Below are positions 48,634 through 57,751 of a stretch of 59,837 bases of DNA, piece after piece. The notes under the pieces are model-generated. The model did not search any database. It was not told where the DNA came from and saw only the letters and a list, made by a program, of their open reading frames with translations. The first letter of the stretch is position 1. Each line of letters opens with the position of its first letter. Source of the stretch: a bacterium (GTDB taxonomy: Bacteria; Patescibacteriota; Saccharimonadia; Saccharimonadales; Saccharimonadaceae); the NCBI GenBank assembly GCA_027451105.1, contig DAIDKB010000010.1:1-59837 (forward strand). The letters are read 5' to 3'. The position numbers and the translations under genes are program-made.

Positions 48634-49872
48634 ATGAAATCATTAAAACACGGACATTCCGCGCGCCTGGGCGCATTTATATCGGCCTTTATTGCATTAA
48701 TTGCTTTGGCCGTCTTTTTGGTAATCGGTCACGCATCGGCCTTTGCGGTTGACGGTCAACAAGCTGGTCGCTTGGTGACTATTCACGATAGAGGTGTCGA
48801 TACGGTCATTGTTACAAAAGGCGATACGGTCGGTGATGCCCTAAAACAGGCTAATATAGCGGTTGATTCAAATGATGCCGTCGAACCAGCCGTTACTGAG
48901 AAGTTAATCGGCAAAGATTACAGTATCAATATCTATCGAGCTCGTCCAGTTATCGTGGTTGACGGTGAGACCCGACAGAAGATTATTACACCTTATCAAA
49001 CTGCCGAGCAGATTACTAAGAGTGTTGGTATTACTCTTTATCCAGAGGATAAGACAACCCTGACGCGAACTGATGATATTGTTGCCGAGGGCGCCGGCTT
49101 GCAGTTGACCATTACTCGAGCTACGCCGTTTAACTTTACTCTGTATGGCGCAACGACTTTGGCGCGCACCCAGGCCAAGACCGTTGGCGATATGCTAAAA
49201 GAAAAAGGTATCACACTTGGTCGGGACGATCGCGTATCACTTGATCCATCCACTCCAATGACGGCCAACATGGCTATTCGTGTTTGGCGTGAGGGTAAGC
49301 AGACGATTACGGTTAGCGAAGATATTAACTTTGACGTTCAAACTATTCAAGACGGTGACCAGTATGTTGGCTATCATGCAATTCAGACACCTGGTGTTAA
49401 TGGCTCTCGTAATGTTACTTACGAAGTTACTATTGAGGATGGTAAAGAAGTTTCCCGCACCGAAATCGCCAGTATCACGACTAAGGCGCCACAACAACAG
49501 ATTGATGTTATCGGGGCTAAATACATTTCAGGTGATATTTCGGGCGAAAAACAGCAATATATGAGTGAGGCCGGTATCGCAGCGAGTGACTATAACTATG
49601 TCGATTATATTGTCAGCCATGAATCTGGTTGGTGTGCAACTAAGTGGCAAGGTCAAATTGGCGGTTGTCCAAGTTATCATGGCACGCCCGACAGCGCCTA
49701 TGTTGGTTATGGTTTATGTCAGGCAACACCAGGTTACAAGATGGTATCGGCCGGTGGCGACTGGGGTACTAACCCAATTACTCAGCTGACATGGTGTAAT
49801 AACTATGCCCAGCGTACCTATGGTGGTTGGTCGGGTGCTTACTCACACTGGCTAGCGAGCCACAATTGGTAA
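48634..49872 (+). CDS. RpfB/YabE-like secreted cell-wall hydrolase
   Basis: 412 residues. Signal sequence (FISAFIALIALAVFLVIG), DUF348 repeats (YRARPVIVVDGETRQK; FTLYGATTLARTQAKTVGDML), a G5 region (~220-290), and a C-terminal lysozyme-like domain with the catalytic Glu in YIVSHESGWCATKWQ and GLCQATPGYKM. Cleaves peptidoglycan; by analogy with RpfB it could help growth resumption. It precedes rsmA with a 1-base overlap, as rpfB/yabE do in actinobacteria and Bacillus. Paralogue of the 3D-domain protein encoded at 9865. Confidence 0.85.
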   Translation: MKSLKHGHSARLGAFISAFIALIALAVFLVIGHASAFAVDGQQAGRLVTIHDRGVDTVIVTKGDTVGDALKQANIAVDSNDAVEPAVTEKLIGKDYSINIYRARPVIVVDGETRQKIITPYQTAEQITKSVGITLYPEDKTTLTRTDDIVAEGAGLQLTITRATPFNFTLYGATTLARTQAKTVGDMLKEKGITLGRDDRVSLDPSTPMTANMAIRVWREGKQTITVSEDINFDVQTIQDGDQYVGYHAIQTPGVNGSRNVTYEVTIEDGKEVSRTEIASITTKAPQQQIDVIGAKYISGDISGEKQQYMSEAGIAASDYNYVDYIVSHESGWCATKWQGQIGGCPSYHGTPDSAYVGYGLCQATPGYKMVSAGGDWGTNPITQLTWCNNYAQRTYGGWSGAYSHWLASHNW

Positions 49873-50648
49873 TGATAAAAAATAATAAATCACTTGGTCA
49901 ACACTGGCTAAAAGATCGAACGGTCCTGGCGGCGATTGCCGATTGTGCTGATATTAATTCTGACGATACGGTGCTAGAAATCGGCCCCGGGCTAGGTACG
50001 TTGACAAGTGAGCTGTTGCGCCGAGCTAAAAAAGTCGTAGCGGTTGAATTTGACGCCGAACTAGCACGCAAGTTACCGGCCCAATTTCCTGGTAAGGACC
50101 TCGAAGTGATTACTAGCGATATCTTGTCATTTGACCTGTCGGTCATGCCAAAAGATTACGTTGTGGTTGCCAACGTGCCGTATTACATCACCAGTAAAAT
50201 CGTCCAGCTATTAATGACCGCAGATAATAAGCCGAAAACGGCGGTATTGTTAGTTCAAAAGGAGGTTGCGCAGCGACTAGCGGCCAAACCGGGTGATATG
50301 AGTATTTTGGGCATTAGCGCACAATTGTTTGCCGATGTTAGCCTAGGCGATGTTGTTCCGGCCAGCTTTTTTACGCCACCACCGAAGGTTGATAGCCAAG
50401 TTGTAATCTTGAAAACTCGCTCGATACCTTTCTTGACTGACATTGACGAAAAAGATTTTTTTCGTGTCGTTAAGGCTGGGTTTTCTGCTAAGCGCAAAAA
50501 AATTCGTAGCAGCCTATCGGGTGGTTTGCACATTGATAAGTCTGAAGTCGAGGCGATATTGCAAAAGGCCGGTGTCAGCCCAGATGCTCGAGCTGAAGAG
50601 CTGGGCTTAGACCAATGGGTTCAGTTGGTGCGCATTGTTGAGGAGTAA
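49872..50648 (+). CDS. rsmA: 16S rRNA dimethyladenosine transferase
   Basis: 258 residues. SLGQHWLKD, EIGPGLGTLTSELL (SAM site), ANVPYYITSKIV (the NVPYY catalytic motif) and PASFFTPPPKVDSQVV are intact. Dimethylates A1518/A1519 of 16S rRNA. Starts with the ATG in TAATG at the end of the RpfB-like gene, so the two are translationally coupled. Confidence 0.95.
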   Translation: MIKNNKSLGQHWLKDRTVLAAIADCADINSDDTVLEIGPGLGTLTSELLRRAKKVVAVEFDAELARKLPAQFPGKDLEVITSDILSFDLSVMPKDYVVVANVPYYITSKIVQLLMTADNKPKTAVLLVQKEVAQRLAAKPGDMSILGISAQLFADVSLGDVVPASFFTPPPKVDSQVVILKTRSIPFLTDIDEKDFFRVVKAGFSAKRKKIRSSLSGGLHIDKSEVEAILQKAGVSPDARAEELGLDQWVQLVRIVEE

Positions 50649-50672
50649 CGCTCATGCTATATTTATTACTAG

Positions 50673-51863
50673 ATGAAGCTGAATATTAAAAATCGTGCCC
50701 GCTCTGCTTTTACGGTTGTCGAACTGATTATTGTAATTGCGGTTATTGCCATTTTGGCTACGGTCACAATTGTGGCCTATAATGGTGTTCAGCAAAATGC
50801 TCATCAATCGGCGCTCTTGTCAGATTTAGATAACTCGGCCGCAATCATGGCGCGAGATTTAAACGACAATGGTGCCTATGCAACCTCGGTGACGGCAGCC
50901 GATGGGGGTAATGGTCTGCCGACTAATTCTGGTACAACCTATCAATATACTGTGAATAATTCTGCTTCGCCGCCGACTTTTTGTCTGACCGGTACGAACG
51001 GCAACGTCAGCTATTACATCAACAGCACTACGGATACGCCTACAAAAGGTGGTTGTCCTGGAGATAGTATCAATGGCGCACCGCCGCTTAACTGTCCGAC
51101 TGGCTTTATCATCGTTCCGGGTAGCACGACCTATGGCACTTCAAACTTCTGTGTTATGAAGTATGAGGCCAAACAAGCTAGCAGTACGGTACCTATATCT
51201 CAGGCAGCGGGTAGTCCCTGGGTTAATATCTCTCAGACAGATGCCATAACTTACAGCGCCAATGTTGCCGGTTGTACCGGTTGTCACCTGATTACCGAAG
51301 CCGAGTGGCTAACTATAGCCCAGAATGTTATGTCTGTTGCCAGTAACTGGAGCGGTGGTGCCGTCGGATCGGGTTATATTTATTCTGGACACAATGATAA
51401 TGCACCGGCTAATGCGTTAGCGGCTGATACAAATGACGCCAATGGGTATATTGGAGAAACGAATACCGGTGGTAATCAACGGCGAACCCTAACCCTTTCT
51501 AACGGGGCTGTTATATGGGATTTCGCCGGTAATGTTTGGGAGTGGACTTCGTCAGCGGTCACCGGTGGGCAGCCAGGGGTTGTCGGTGGTGGGTATGCAT
51601 GGCGCGAATGGCCGGCAATTACATCGACCGGATCACTTCCTAATAATCCGAACCCGGCGTTTGGTACGCCCGCAGCGGCCGCATGGACATCAGCACAGGG
51701 TATAGGTCAGATATACTCTAGTGCCGATGACACTACGAATAACCGCGCCATTCGTCGTAGTAGTTCCTGGGCCGGTCAAGCTCAAGCCGGTATATTTACC
51801 CTGTACTTTGGTGATGCACCAACTTTCACAGATCCAAGTATAGGCTTCAGGGTAACCCGATAA
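50673..51863 (+). CDS. Pilin with formylglycine-enzyme/C-type-lectin-like C-terminal domain
   Basis: 396 residues. Prepilin signal SAFTVVELIIVIAVIAILAT, a stalk (SYYINSTTDTPTKGGCPG) clearly homologous to that of the pilin at 40546, then from ~145 an FGE-sulfatase/C-type-lectin-like domain: FCVMKYEAKQ, LITEAEWLTIAQN, VIWDFAGNVWEWT and the end RRSSSW...SIGFRVTR. In diversity-generating retroelement target proteins this fold carries the variable repeat at the very C-terminus, as here. No reverse transcriptase or template repeat was seen in the window. ATG 9 nt after TATATT. Confidence 0.85.
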   Translation: MKLNIKNRARSAFTVVELIIVIAVIAILATVTIVAYNGVQQNAHQSALLSDLDNSAAIMARDLNDNGAYATSVTAADGGNGLPTNSGTTYQYTVNNSASPPTFCLTGTNGNVSYYINSTTDTPTKGGCPGDSINGAPPLNCPTGFIIVPGSTTYGTSNFCVMKYEAKQASSTVPISQAAGSPWVNISQTDAITYSANVAGCTGCHLITEAEWLTIAQNVMSVASNWSGGAVGSGYIYSGHNDNAPANALAADTNDANGYIGETNTGGNQRRTLTLSNGAVIWDFAGNVWEWTSSAVTGGQPGVVGGGYAWREWPAITSTGSLPNNPNPAFGTPAAAAWTSAQGIGQIYSSADDTTNNRAIRRSSSWAGQAQAGIFTLYFGDAPTFTDPSIGFRVTR

Positions 51864-51905
51864 TTAAAATGCTAGCTATTTGCCAATCTGATACAATAGA
51901 TTTAA

Positions 51906-53390
51906 ATGGATAAAAAGCTATATATCACCACTGCGATACCTTATGTCAACGGCGAGCCGCACATTGGCCATGCGCTTGATTATCTTTTAGCTGATATTTG
52001 GGCGCGCTACCAGATTCAAAATGGTCATCAAGTTCGTTTTCAGGTCGGCACTGATGAGCATGGCAACAAGATTGCCGCTAAAGCTGCCGAGGCGGGTCTG
52101 GACCCAAAATCTTACACCGACAAAACTTATCTAAACTTTGAAAACTTGATGAAAAAAATCAAGGCTAGTTACACTGATTTTGTACGAACGACTGACGATC
52201 ACCACGTTCAGGCTGTTCAGTATATTTGGCAAAAACTTCAACCCTACATCTATAAAAGTTCATACGAGGGCTGGTATTGTGTCGGCTGTGAGTCATTCGT
52301 CACCGACAAAGAGGCGACTGCCAATAACGGTATTTGTCCCGATCATAACCAACCATATCAGCGTCTAAGTGAAGACAACTACTATTTTAAAACTAGCGCA
52401 TTCACTGATCAAATCAAACAAGCGATTGATGATGGTACGATGGAAATTGTTCCTGAATTTCGTAAAAAAGAGTTTTTGGAACTTATCAAAGACGGCTTGC
52501 AAGACGTCAGTGTCTCACGACCAAAGAAAAACCTCAGCTGGGGTGTGCCGGTTCCGGGCGATGCCGACCAAGTCATGTATGTTTGGTTGGATGCCCTAGC
52601 CAACTACATCACGGTGATTGGCTATCCAGATCAGCCCGACTGGCAAGAATATTGGCCGGCTGACGTCGAAGTTATCGGCAAAGATATATTGCGCTTTCAC
52701 GCCGGTATTTGGCCAGCAATGCTGCTTGGTCTTGGGCTTGAATTGCCTAAAAAGCTATTAGTACATGGTTTTGTGAATGTTGGTGGCGTTAAGCAAAGTA
52801 AAACCTTGGGCAACGGCGTTGATCCAAATGTGATTATTGACCAATACGGTCTGGATGCCTTTCGTTATTTCTTTTCGCGCCATATTCCAACACTTGATGA
52901 CGGTGACTTTACTTGGGAAAAGTTTGAAACTGCCTACAATACCGAGCTTGGTAATGACCTGGGTAACCTGACGCAGCGAGTTGCCAGCATGGTAACGCGC
53001 TACCAATCAGGGGTGATTGGCGAAACGCCCCAGGGTGAACATGATATGGGCACTTATCACGAATCAATGGAAAAGCTGGAGTTTGACCGAGCGATTGACG
53101 AAATTTGGTTGATGGTTAGAAGCCTAAATCAATATATTGAAAACGTTAAGCCATGGGAAATCGCCAAGCAAATTGAAAAAGATGAAGAGGCGAGCGCTCA
53201 CTTAACGGAAGTCTTGGCCTATGCTGTCGGTGCATTGTTGCAGATTGCCGATTTATTGGTACCATTTTTACCCGATACGGCTGACCGCATTCATAAAACA
53301 TTTGAAACTGGTGTAATTGTGCCGTTTGATGGTGTTATGTTTCCAAAGATTTATCTTCACACTGCCGATCCACGCGCCGAAAAGGCCTAA
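51906..53390 (+). CDS. metG: Methionyl-tRNA synthetase
   Basis: 494 residues, a short MetRS without C-terminal tRNA-binding domain. PYVNGEPHIGHALDYLLADI (HIGH), zinc-site cysteines in GWYCVGCE and GICPDH, and GGVKQSKTLGNGVDP in the KMSKS position (reads KQSKT). Charges tRNA-Met. ATG 8 nt after TACAAT (51892-51897). tatD follows after 2 nt. Confidence 0.94.
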   Translation: MDKKLYITTAIPYVNGEPHIGHALDYLLADIWARYQIQNGHQVRFQVGTDEHGNKIAAKAAEAGLDPKSYTDKTYLNFENLMKKIKASYTDFVRTTDDHHVQAVQYIWQKLQPYIYKSSYEGWYCVGCESFVTDKEATANNGICPDHNQPYQRLSEDNYYFKTSAFTDQIKQAIDDGTMEIVPEFRKKEFLELIKDGLQDVSVSRPKKNLSWGVPVPGDADQVMYVWLDALANYITVIGYPDQPDWQEYWPADVEVIGKDILRFHAGIWPAMLLGLGLELPKKLLVHGFVNVGGVKQSKTLGNGVDPNVIIDQYGLDAFRYFFSRHIPTLDDGDFTWEKFETAYNTELGNDLGNLTQRVASMVTRYQSGVIGETPQGEHDMGTYHESMEKLEFDRAIDEIWLMVRSLNQYIENVKPWEIAKQIEKDEEASAHLTEVLAYAVGALLQIADLLVPFLPDTADRIHKTFETGVIVPFDGVMFPKIYLHTADPRAEKA

Positions 53391-53392
53391 AT

Positions 53393-54139
53393 ATGCTGAT
53401 TGATACACATTGTCATATCCATGAGGTGGACTATCCACTTGATTCGAGTGATACTATCGCCAGGGCGCATGCGGCCGGGGTCGATGAAATGATTTGTGTT
53501 GGTACTGGCCTTGAAAGCTCGCGCCGGGCCGTAGCCTTTGCTGCTGAATACAGCGAGGTATACGCGGCGATTGGCGTACATCCACACGACACCAAGGATG
53601 GCTATCAGGGTATAGAGCAGTTGGCTGGGTCAAAAAAGTTGGTAGCTGTCGGTGAGATTGGTTTGGACTATTTTTATAACCATAGCCCCCGCGATATTCA
53701 AACTGCAGGACTTAAATGGCAAATCGAATTTGCACTTGCTAACAATTTGCCGATTATTTTTCATGTTCGTGATGCCTTTGATGATTTTTGGCCGATTTTT
53801 GATAGTTATCAAGGTATAAGGGGGGTCATTCACAGCTTTACGGATAACCAGCAGAATCTGGAGGCGGCTCTTTCGCGCGGTCTTTATATTGGGCTGAACG
53901 GCATCAGCACGTTTACAAAAGACGAGACCCAGCGGTCAATTTTTAAGTCGGTACCACTTGATCGCATACTCTTAGAGACCGACGCTCCTTTCTTGACGCC
54001 AGCACCTTTTCGTGGTAAAGTAAATGAGCCAGCGTTTGTTAAAAACATTGCTGAATATCATGCTATTAATCGCCAAATCAGTGTGGATGAAATAGCATCG
54101 ATTACCACTGCAAACGCCCGTGCGTTATTCGCACTCTAA
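53393..54139 (+). CDS. TatD-family metal-dependent deoxyribonuclease
   Basis: 248 residues. LIDTHCHIHEVDY (H-x-H), VGEIGLDYFY (metal Glu), IIFHVRDAFDD, GVIHSFTDN and LLETDAPFL (final metal Asp). A TIM-barrel hydrolase acting on DNA ends, possibly D-aminoacyl-tRNA. Operon with metG, as in many bacteria. Confidence 0.92.
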   Translation: MLIDTHCHIHEVDYPLDSSDTIARAHAAGVDEMICVGTGLESSRRAVAFAAEYSEVYAAIGVHPHDTKDGYQGIEQLAGSKKLVAVGEIGLDYFYNHSPRDIQTAGLKWQIEFALANNLPIIFHVRDAFDDFWPIFDSYQGIRGVIHSFTDNQQNLEAALSRGLYIGLNGISTFTKDETQRSIFKSVPLDRILLETDAPFLTPAPFRGKVNEPAFVKNIAEYHAINRQISVDEIASITTANARALFAL

Positions 54140-54181
54140 ACATAAACTAAAACCGGTAAATATAAGCGAGGCTTAAAAGCT

Positions 54182-54835
54182 ATGTCATTGCCACAAGGTG
54201 AATATCAGATACCACAAACTGAATATGTCCCAAGCCAGCCCGAAATAGTCGAGGCGAGCCCGGTTCGGGCTGCCATCCAAAATGCGGAATCGCTGGTCCG
54301 TGGTTCATCTTTCTATGAAAATCGCGCCGCTTTACTCGCTAAAGAAGCTCAAGAGCGCAACGAACGCCAAACGACTATTGCCATAGGTAATGATATCTTC
54401 CAGCAGCGCCAAGCTGTTATTGACGAACGTCTAAATGCGGCTAACGGCGGTATTATGAAGCGTGTTCTTGATATTATTATGCCCGGTCAGCAGACTATCG
54501 GTAACCCAAAGCTGGCTGATGAGGTACTACGTGATTTGACGAACAAAGAAAGCCAAATTGGTTCTTCGCTTATCGAAACACCGCCAACCGTTAGTCGCCA
54601 GGAATTTTTCTTGTCGGACAGCCATCCAAACGAATGGTTCTATCACGCTCAATCCGCCCTTCATCCCGGCCAATCACGCAATATTCATTACTTAGTATCA
54701 GAGCAAGACGGTGTCTTTAAAAGTATAGATAGTCACCCAAACCAAGCTGTTTATGGGGTTGAGCTAACGGAATTTACCGATCTAACTAAAAAATATGCCT
54801 ACTTGGTTAATAAAAATTTATATAAAAAAGACTAG
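54182..54835 (+). CDS. Hypothetical cytoplasmic protein
   Basis: 217 residues. Gln/Pro-rich N-terminus, a charged helical middle (LLAKEAQERNERQTTIAIGN), then a compact C-terminal part with Trp/Tyr/His (HPNEWFYHAQSALHPGQSRNIHYL). No signal or membrane segment and no family I recognise. Codon use is like the neighbours. Its start has only a distant GAGG. Confidence 0.6.
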   Translation: MSLPQGEYQIPQTEYVPSQPEIVEASPVRAAIQNAESLVRGSSFYENRAALLAKEAQERNERQTTIAIGNDIFQQRQAVIDERLNAANGGIMKRVLDIIMPGQQTIGNPKLADEVLRDLTNKESQIGSSLIETPPTVSRQEFFLSDSHPNEWFYHAQSALHPGQSRNIHYLVSEQDGVFKSIDSHPNQAVYGVELTEFTDLTKKYAYLVNKNLYKKD

Positions 54836-54879
54836 CCAGTTCGGCGTTTATCTGTCGGTTTAGCTGATATAATAACTAG

Positions 54880-56034
54880 GTGAATCACGAGCTTATTTAT
54901 CTTGACCATGCCGCCGCGACGCCAATGGACGGCCGCGTTCTTGCTGTTATGGAACCCTATTTTAGTAATTATTTTTATAATCCCTCTAGCCCCTATGCGC
55001 CAGCCGTAACTGTCCGTCGTCGTTATGAAGAGGCCAAGCATAGTCTGGCGAAAAATATTGGCTCTAAGCCAGATGAGATTGTCATTACGGCCGGTGCAAC
55101 CGAATCGATTAATTTGGCATTTGGTGCTGTGAGCGGCCATGTCGTAACGGCTAATATCGAGCATCACGCCGTACTATCAGCGGCAAATAGCCATGATAAT
55201 ACTATCGTGTCGGCTGATTTACATGGTTTAATTGCGGTTGAATTAATTAAAGCGGCGATTCGGCCAGATACGCAACTGGTTAGTATTGCACTTGCCAATA
55301 ACGAACTAGGTACGATTCAGCCGATTCGCGAGATTGCCCATCTGATTAAGCAAGAGCGACAAACTCGATTATTGGCTGGCAATCAAACACCAATTTACTT
55401 ACATACTGATGCCTCTCAGGGGGTTGGTCAGATTGATTGCAACGTTGCGCGACTTGGTGTTGATATGATGACGCTGAATGCCGGTAAAATCTACGGTCCA
55501 AAACAAGTTGGTTTGTTGTGGGCAGCGAGTCACGTTAAGCTAGTACCGCAAATTGTTGGCGGTGGTCAGGAGCGCGGACTACGCAGTGGCACCGAGAATG
55601 TTGCCGGTACGATTGGTTTTGCAAAAGCGCTAGATCTAGCGTCCGAGCACCGTAAATATGAGTCCGACCGCTTACAAAAATTACGTGATGATTTACAGAC
55701 CAAATTAACCGACACCTTTCCAGAGGCGGTCGTCTCGGGCCACCCGAAGCACCGCCTAGCTGGCCATTTGCATATTTCATTTCCAAATATCGATGCTGAA
55801 AGAATGGTTTTTGTGTTGGAGGCGCGCGGTGTGTTGGTCGCGACCGGTAGTGCATGCGCGGCTAATAAAGGTACGCGCTCACACGTCTTAACGGCCATTG
55901 GGCTATCTGATGAGGTTGCCGATGGTAGTTTGCGCTTGACGCTTGGTCATTTGTCGGATGAAGAAAATATTAATCAAGCGTCCCAAATTATTATCGAAGA
56001 AGTTAAGCGTGAGTATGCGAGGACCAATCGATGA
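54880..56034 (+). CDS. Cysteine desulfurase (NifS/IscS class)
   Basis: 384 residues. IYLDHAAATPMD start, ITAGATESINLAF, the PLP lysine in NAGKIYGPKQVGLLW, and the active-site Cys in ATGSACAANKGTRSHVL. Releases sulfur from cysteine; mnmA in the same operon is the likely acceptor pathway (2-thiouridine of tRNA). GTG start 6 nt after TATAAT (54868-54873). The next gene starts within its stop (ATGA). Confidence 0.93.
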   Translation: MNHELIYLDHAAATPMDGRVLAVMEPYFSNYFYNPSSPYAPAVTVRRRYEEAKHSLAKNIGSKPDEIVITAGATESINLAFGAVSGHVVTANIEHHAVLSAANSHDNTIVSADLHGLIAVELIKAAIRPDTQLVSIALANNELGTIQPIREIAHLIKQERQTRLLAGNQTPIYLHTDASQGVGQIDCNVARLGVDMMTLNAGKIYGPKQVGLLWAASHVKLVPQIVGGGQERGLRSGTENVAGTIGFAKALDLASEHRKYESDRLQKLRDDLQTKLTDTFPEAVVSGHPKHRLAGHLHISFPNIDAERMVFVLEARGVLVATGSACAANKGTRSHVLTAIGLSDEVADGSLRLTLGHLSDEENINQASQIIIEEVKREYARTNR

Positions 56035-56630
56035 TTAAATCACTTCTATTTCTGCCGATACTTGTTATTGCGGCTATTATTGCCATAAGTATTTATCTGC
56101 AGCCGGATGATATTGCCAGCTGTAACGAGACGGTAAGCTCAATTGCACCATGCCAACCAGTTGATGCGATCGTGGCGGTTAGTGGCGGCGATACTAGCGC
56201 CAGGGCCGATGAGGCAATTACCTTATTTCAAAAAGGCTGGTCTGGCACATTGATTTTTTCTGGTGCCGCCGAGGACAAATCTGGCCCCAGTAACGCGGCT
56301 GTTATGAAGCGTCGGGCTATTGCTGCTGGCATACCCGAGTCGGCTATTCACATTGATGAGCTTTCAGAGACGACTCGTCAAAATGCTGAATATACGCAGA
56401 CGATTTTTAGCAATTTAAATATTAAGAGTATTATTTTAGTAACTTCAGGTTACCATCAACAGCGTGCTAGTCTTGAATTTAATAAGCGAACGGTTGGCGT
56501 CAAGATCCTTAATCATCCAGTAGCGACTGATCGTGATTGGTCAAAATGGTGGTGGACTAGTTCGCGCGGCTGGGCACTGGCAGCTAGTGAGTTATTTAAA
56601 ATTGTTATCTTTAAGTTCGGAGCCAGTTAA
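56031..56630 (+). CDS. YdcF/SanA-like DUF218 membrane-anchored protein
   Basis: 199 residues. One N-terminal helix (FLPILVIAAIIAISIYL), then the DUF218 fold: VDAIVAVSGGDTSARADEAITLFQKGW, LIFSGAAEDKSGPSNAAVMK, ESAIHIDELSETTRQNAEYT and IILVTSGYHQQRASLEF. The family is linked to envelope and vancomycin-sensitivity phenotypes; activity is uncertain. Overlaps the genes on both sides by 1-4 nt, so it is locked into the sulfur operon. Confidence 0.82.
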   Translation: MIKSLLFLPILVIAAIIAISIYLQPDDIASCNETVSSIAPCQPVDAIVAVSGGDTSARADEAITLFQKGWSGTLIFSGAAEDKSGPSNAAVMKRRAIAAGIPESAIHIDELSETTRQNAEYTQTIFSNLNIKSIILVTSGYHQQRASLEFNKRTVGVKILNHPVATDRDWSKWWWTSSRGWALAASELFKIVIFKFGAS

Positions 56631-57667
56631 TGACTAAAGTTTATGTTGGCATGAGCGGCGGAGTTGACTCTTCATTAACAGCGGCACTTTTGGTAGAGCG
56701 AGGCTATGACGTAACTGGTGTTTACATGAAGAACTGGACCCAAGATATGCCGGGTATGCGTTGTCCCTGGGCGGATGATTTGGCGGACGCTAAACGTGTC
56801 GCTGTTCAGCTGGGAATTGATTTTAAAGTTTTCGATTTTGAAAATGACTATAAGCAAAAAGTCGTTGACTATATGATTGACGAATATCGCAACGGACGGA
56901 CGCCAAACCCGGATATTATGTGTAACCAAGAGGTTAAATTTAAGCTATTTCTTGATACCGCCCTGGAAGATGGCGCCGATATGATTGCCACCGGCCATTA
57001 CGCCAAGGTTAAGGACGGTGTGTTATTACAGGCGGCTGACACTAACAAAGACCAGACTTATTTTTTGTATCGCGTGACTGGTGAGGCGCTAACAAAAACC
57101 TTATTCCCACTTGGCGATTTTACTAAACCTGAGGTGCGTGAAATGGCTATGCAGCGTGGTCTCTATACGGCTGCTAAAAAAGATAGTCAGGGAATTTGTT
57201 TTGTCGGTAAAATTGGCATTCGTGAATTTTTGTCGCAATATGTTGACCAAAAACCTGGCTCGGTGATTGATAAAAACACCGGTAAGGTTCTGGGCCAGCA
57301 TGATGGTGCGATATTTTATACTTTGGGTCAGCGACATGGCTTAGACGTCGGCGGCGGCTTGCCTTATTACGTGGTTGGCAAAGATATGGATAAAAATGAA
57401 GTCTATGTAACGACTGATTTGAATGATGGTGCTCTTTGGAAAACTGATATTAAACTCAGTAATGTTCATTGGATAAACAATACGCCAGCAGCGGGAAATT
57501 ATCAGATTCGTGTTCGCCATCGCGCTAAATTAGTCCAAGCTGATTTAAGCTATGAAGCAGATGGCGTTCGCTTGAAGTTGGCCAATACTGAACGGGCGGT
57601 GACGCCAGGTCAATCGGTTGTCATTTATGACGACGCGGTCTGTTTGGGCGGCGGCATAGTTATTTAA
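56630..57667 (+). CDS. mnmA: tRNA-specific 2-thiouridylase
   Basis: 345 residues. PP-loop GMSGGVDSSLTAALL, catalytic cysteines in NPDIMCNQEVKF and SQGICFVGKIG, ATGHYAKV, and a C-terminal beta-barrel domain (YTLGQRHGLDVGGG). Thiolates U34 of Lys, Glu and Gln tRNAs. Its start overlaps the upstream stop (TAATG). Encoded with the cysteine desulfurase. Confidence 0.95.
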   Translation: MTKVYVGMSGGVDSSLTAALLVERGYDVTGVYMKNWTQDMPGMRCPWADDLADAKRVAVQLGIDFKVFDFENDYKQKVVDYMIDEYRNGRTPNPDIMCNQEVKFKLFLDTALEDGADMIATGHYAKVKDGVLLQAADTNKDQTYFLYRVTGEALTKTLFPLGDFTKPEVREMAMQRGLYTAAKKDSQGICFVGKIGIREFLSQYVDQKPGSVIDKNTGKVLGQHDGAIFYTLGQRHGLDVGGGLPYYVVGKDMDKNEVYVTTDLNDGALWKTDIKLSNVHWINNTPAAGNYQIRVRHRAKLVQADLSYEADGVRLKLANTERAVTPGQSVVIYDDAVCLGGGIVI

Positions 57668-57678
57668 CTAAAAATATA

Positions 57679-57723
57679 GGCGCCAACCTCACGAGAGTAT
57701 TGCCTCATCGCAAGGTTGGCGCC
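57679..57723 (-). terminator. Long stem-loop after the GC-rich orphan gene
   Basis: GGCGCCAACCT (57679-57689) pairs perfectly with AGGTTGGCGCC (57713-57723) around a 23-nt loop. On the minus strand TATATTTTTAG follows. It resembles the long-loop stem-loops of the 35-39 kb island and could also serve mnmA. Confidence 0.65.
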
Positions 57724-57751
57724 GTGGCCTGTGGGTGGTTGTCGAGTGCTA

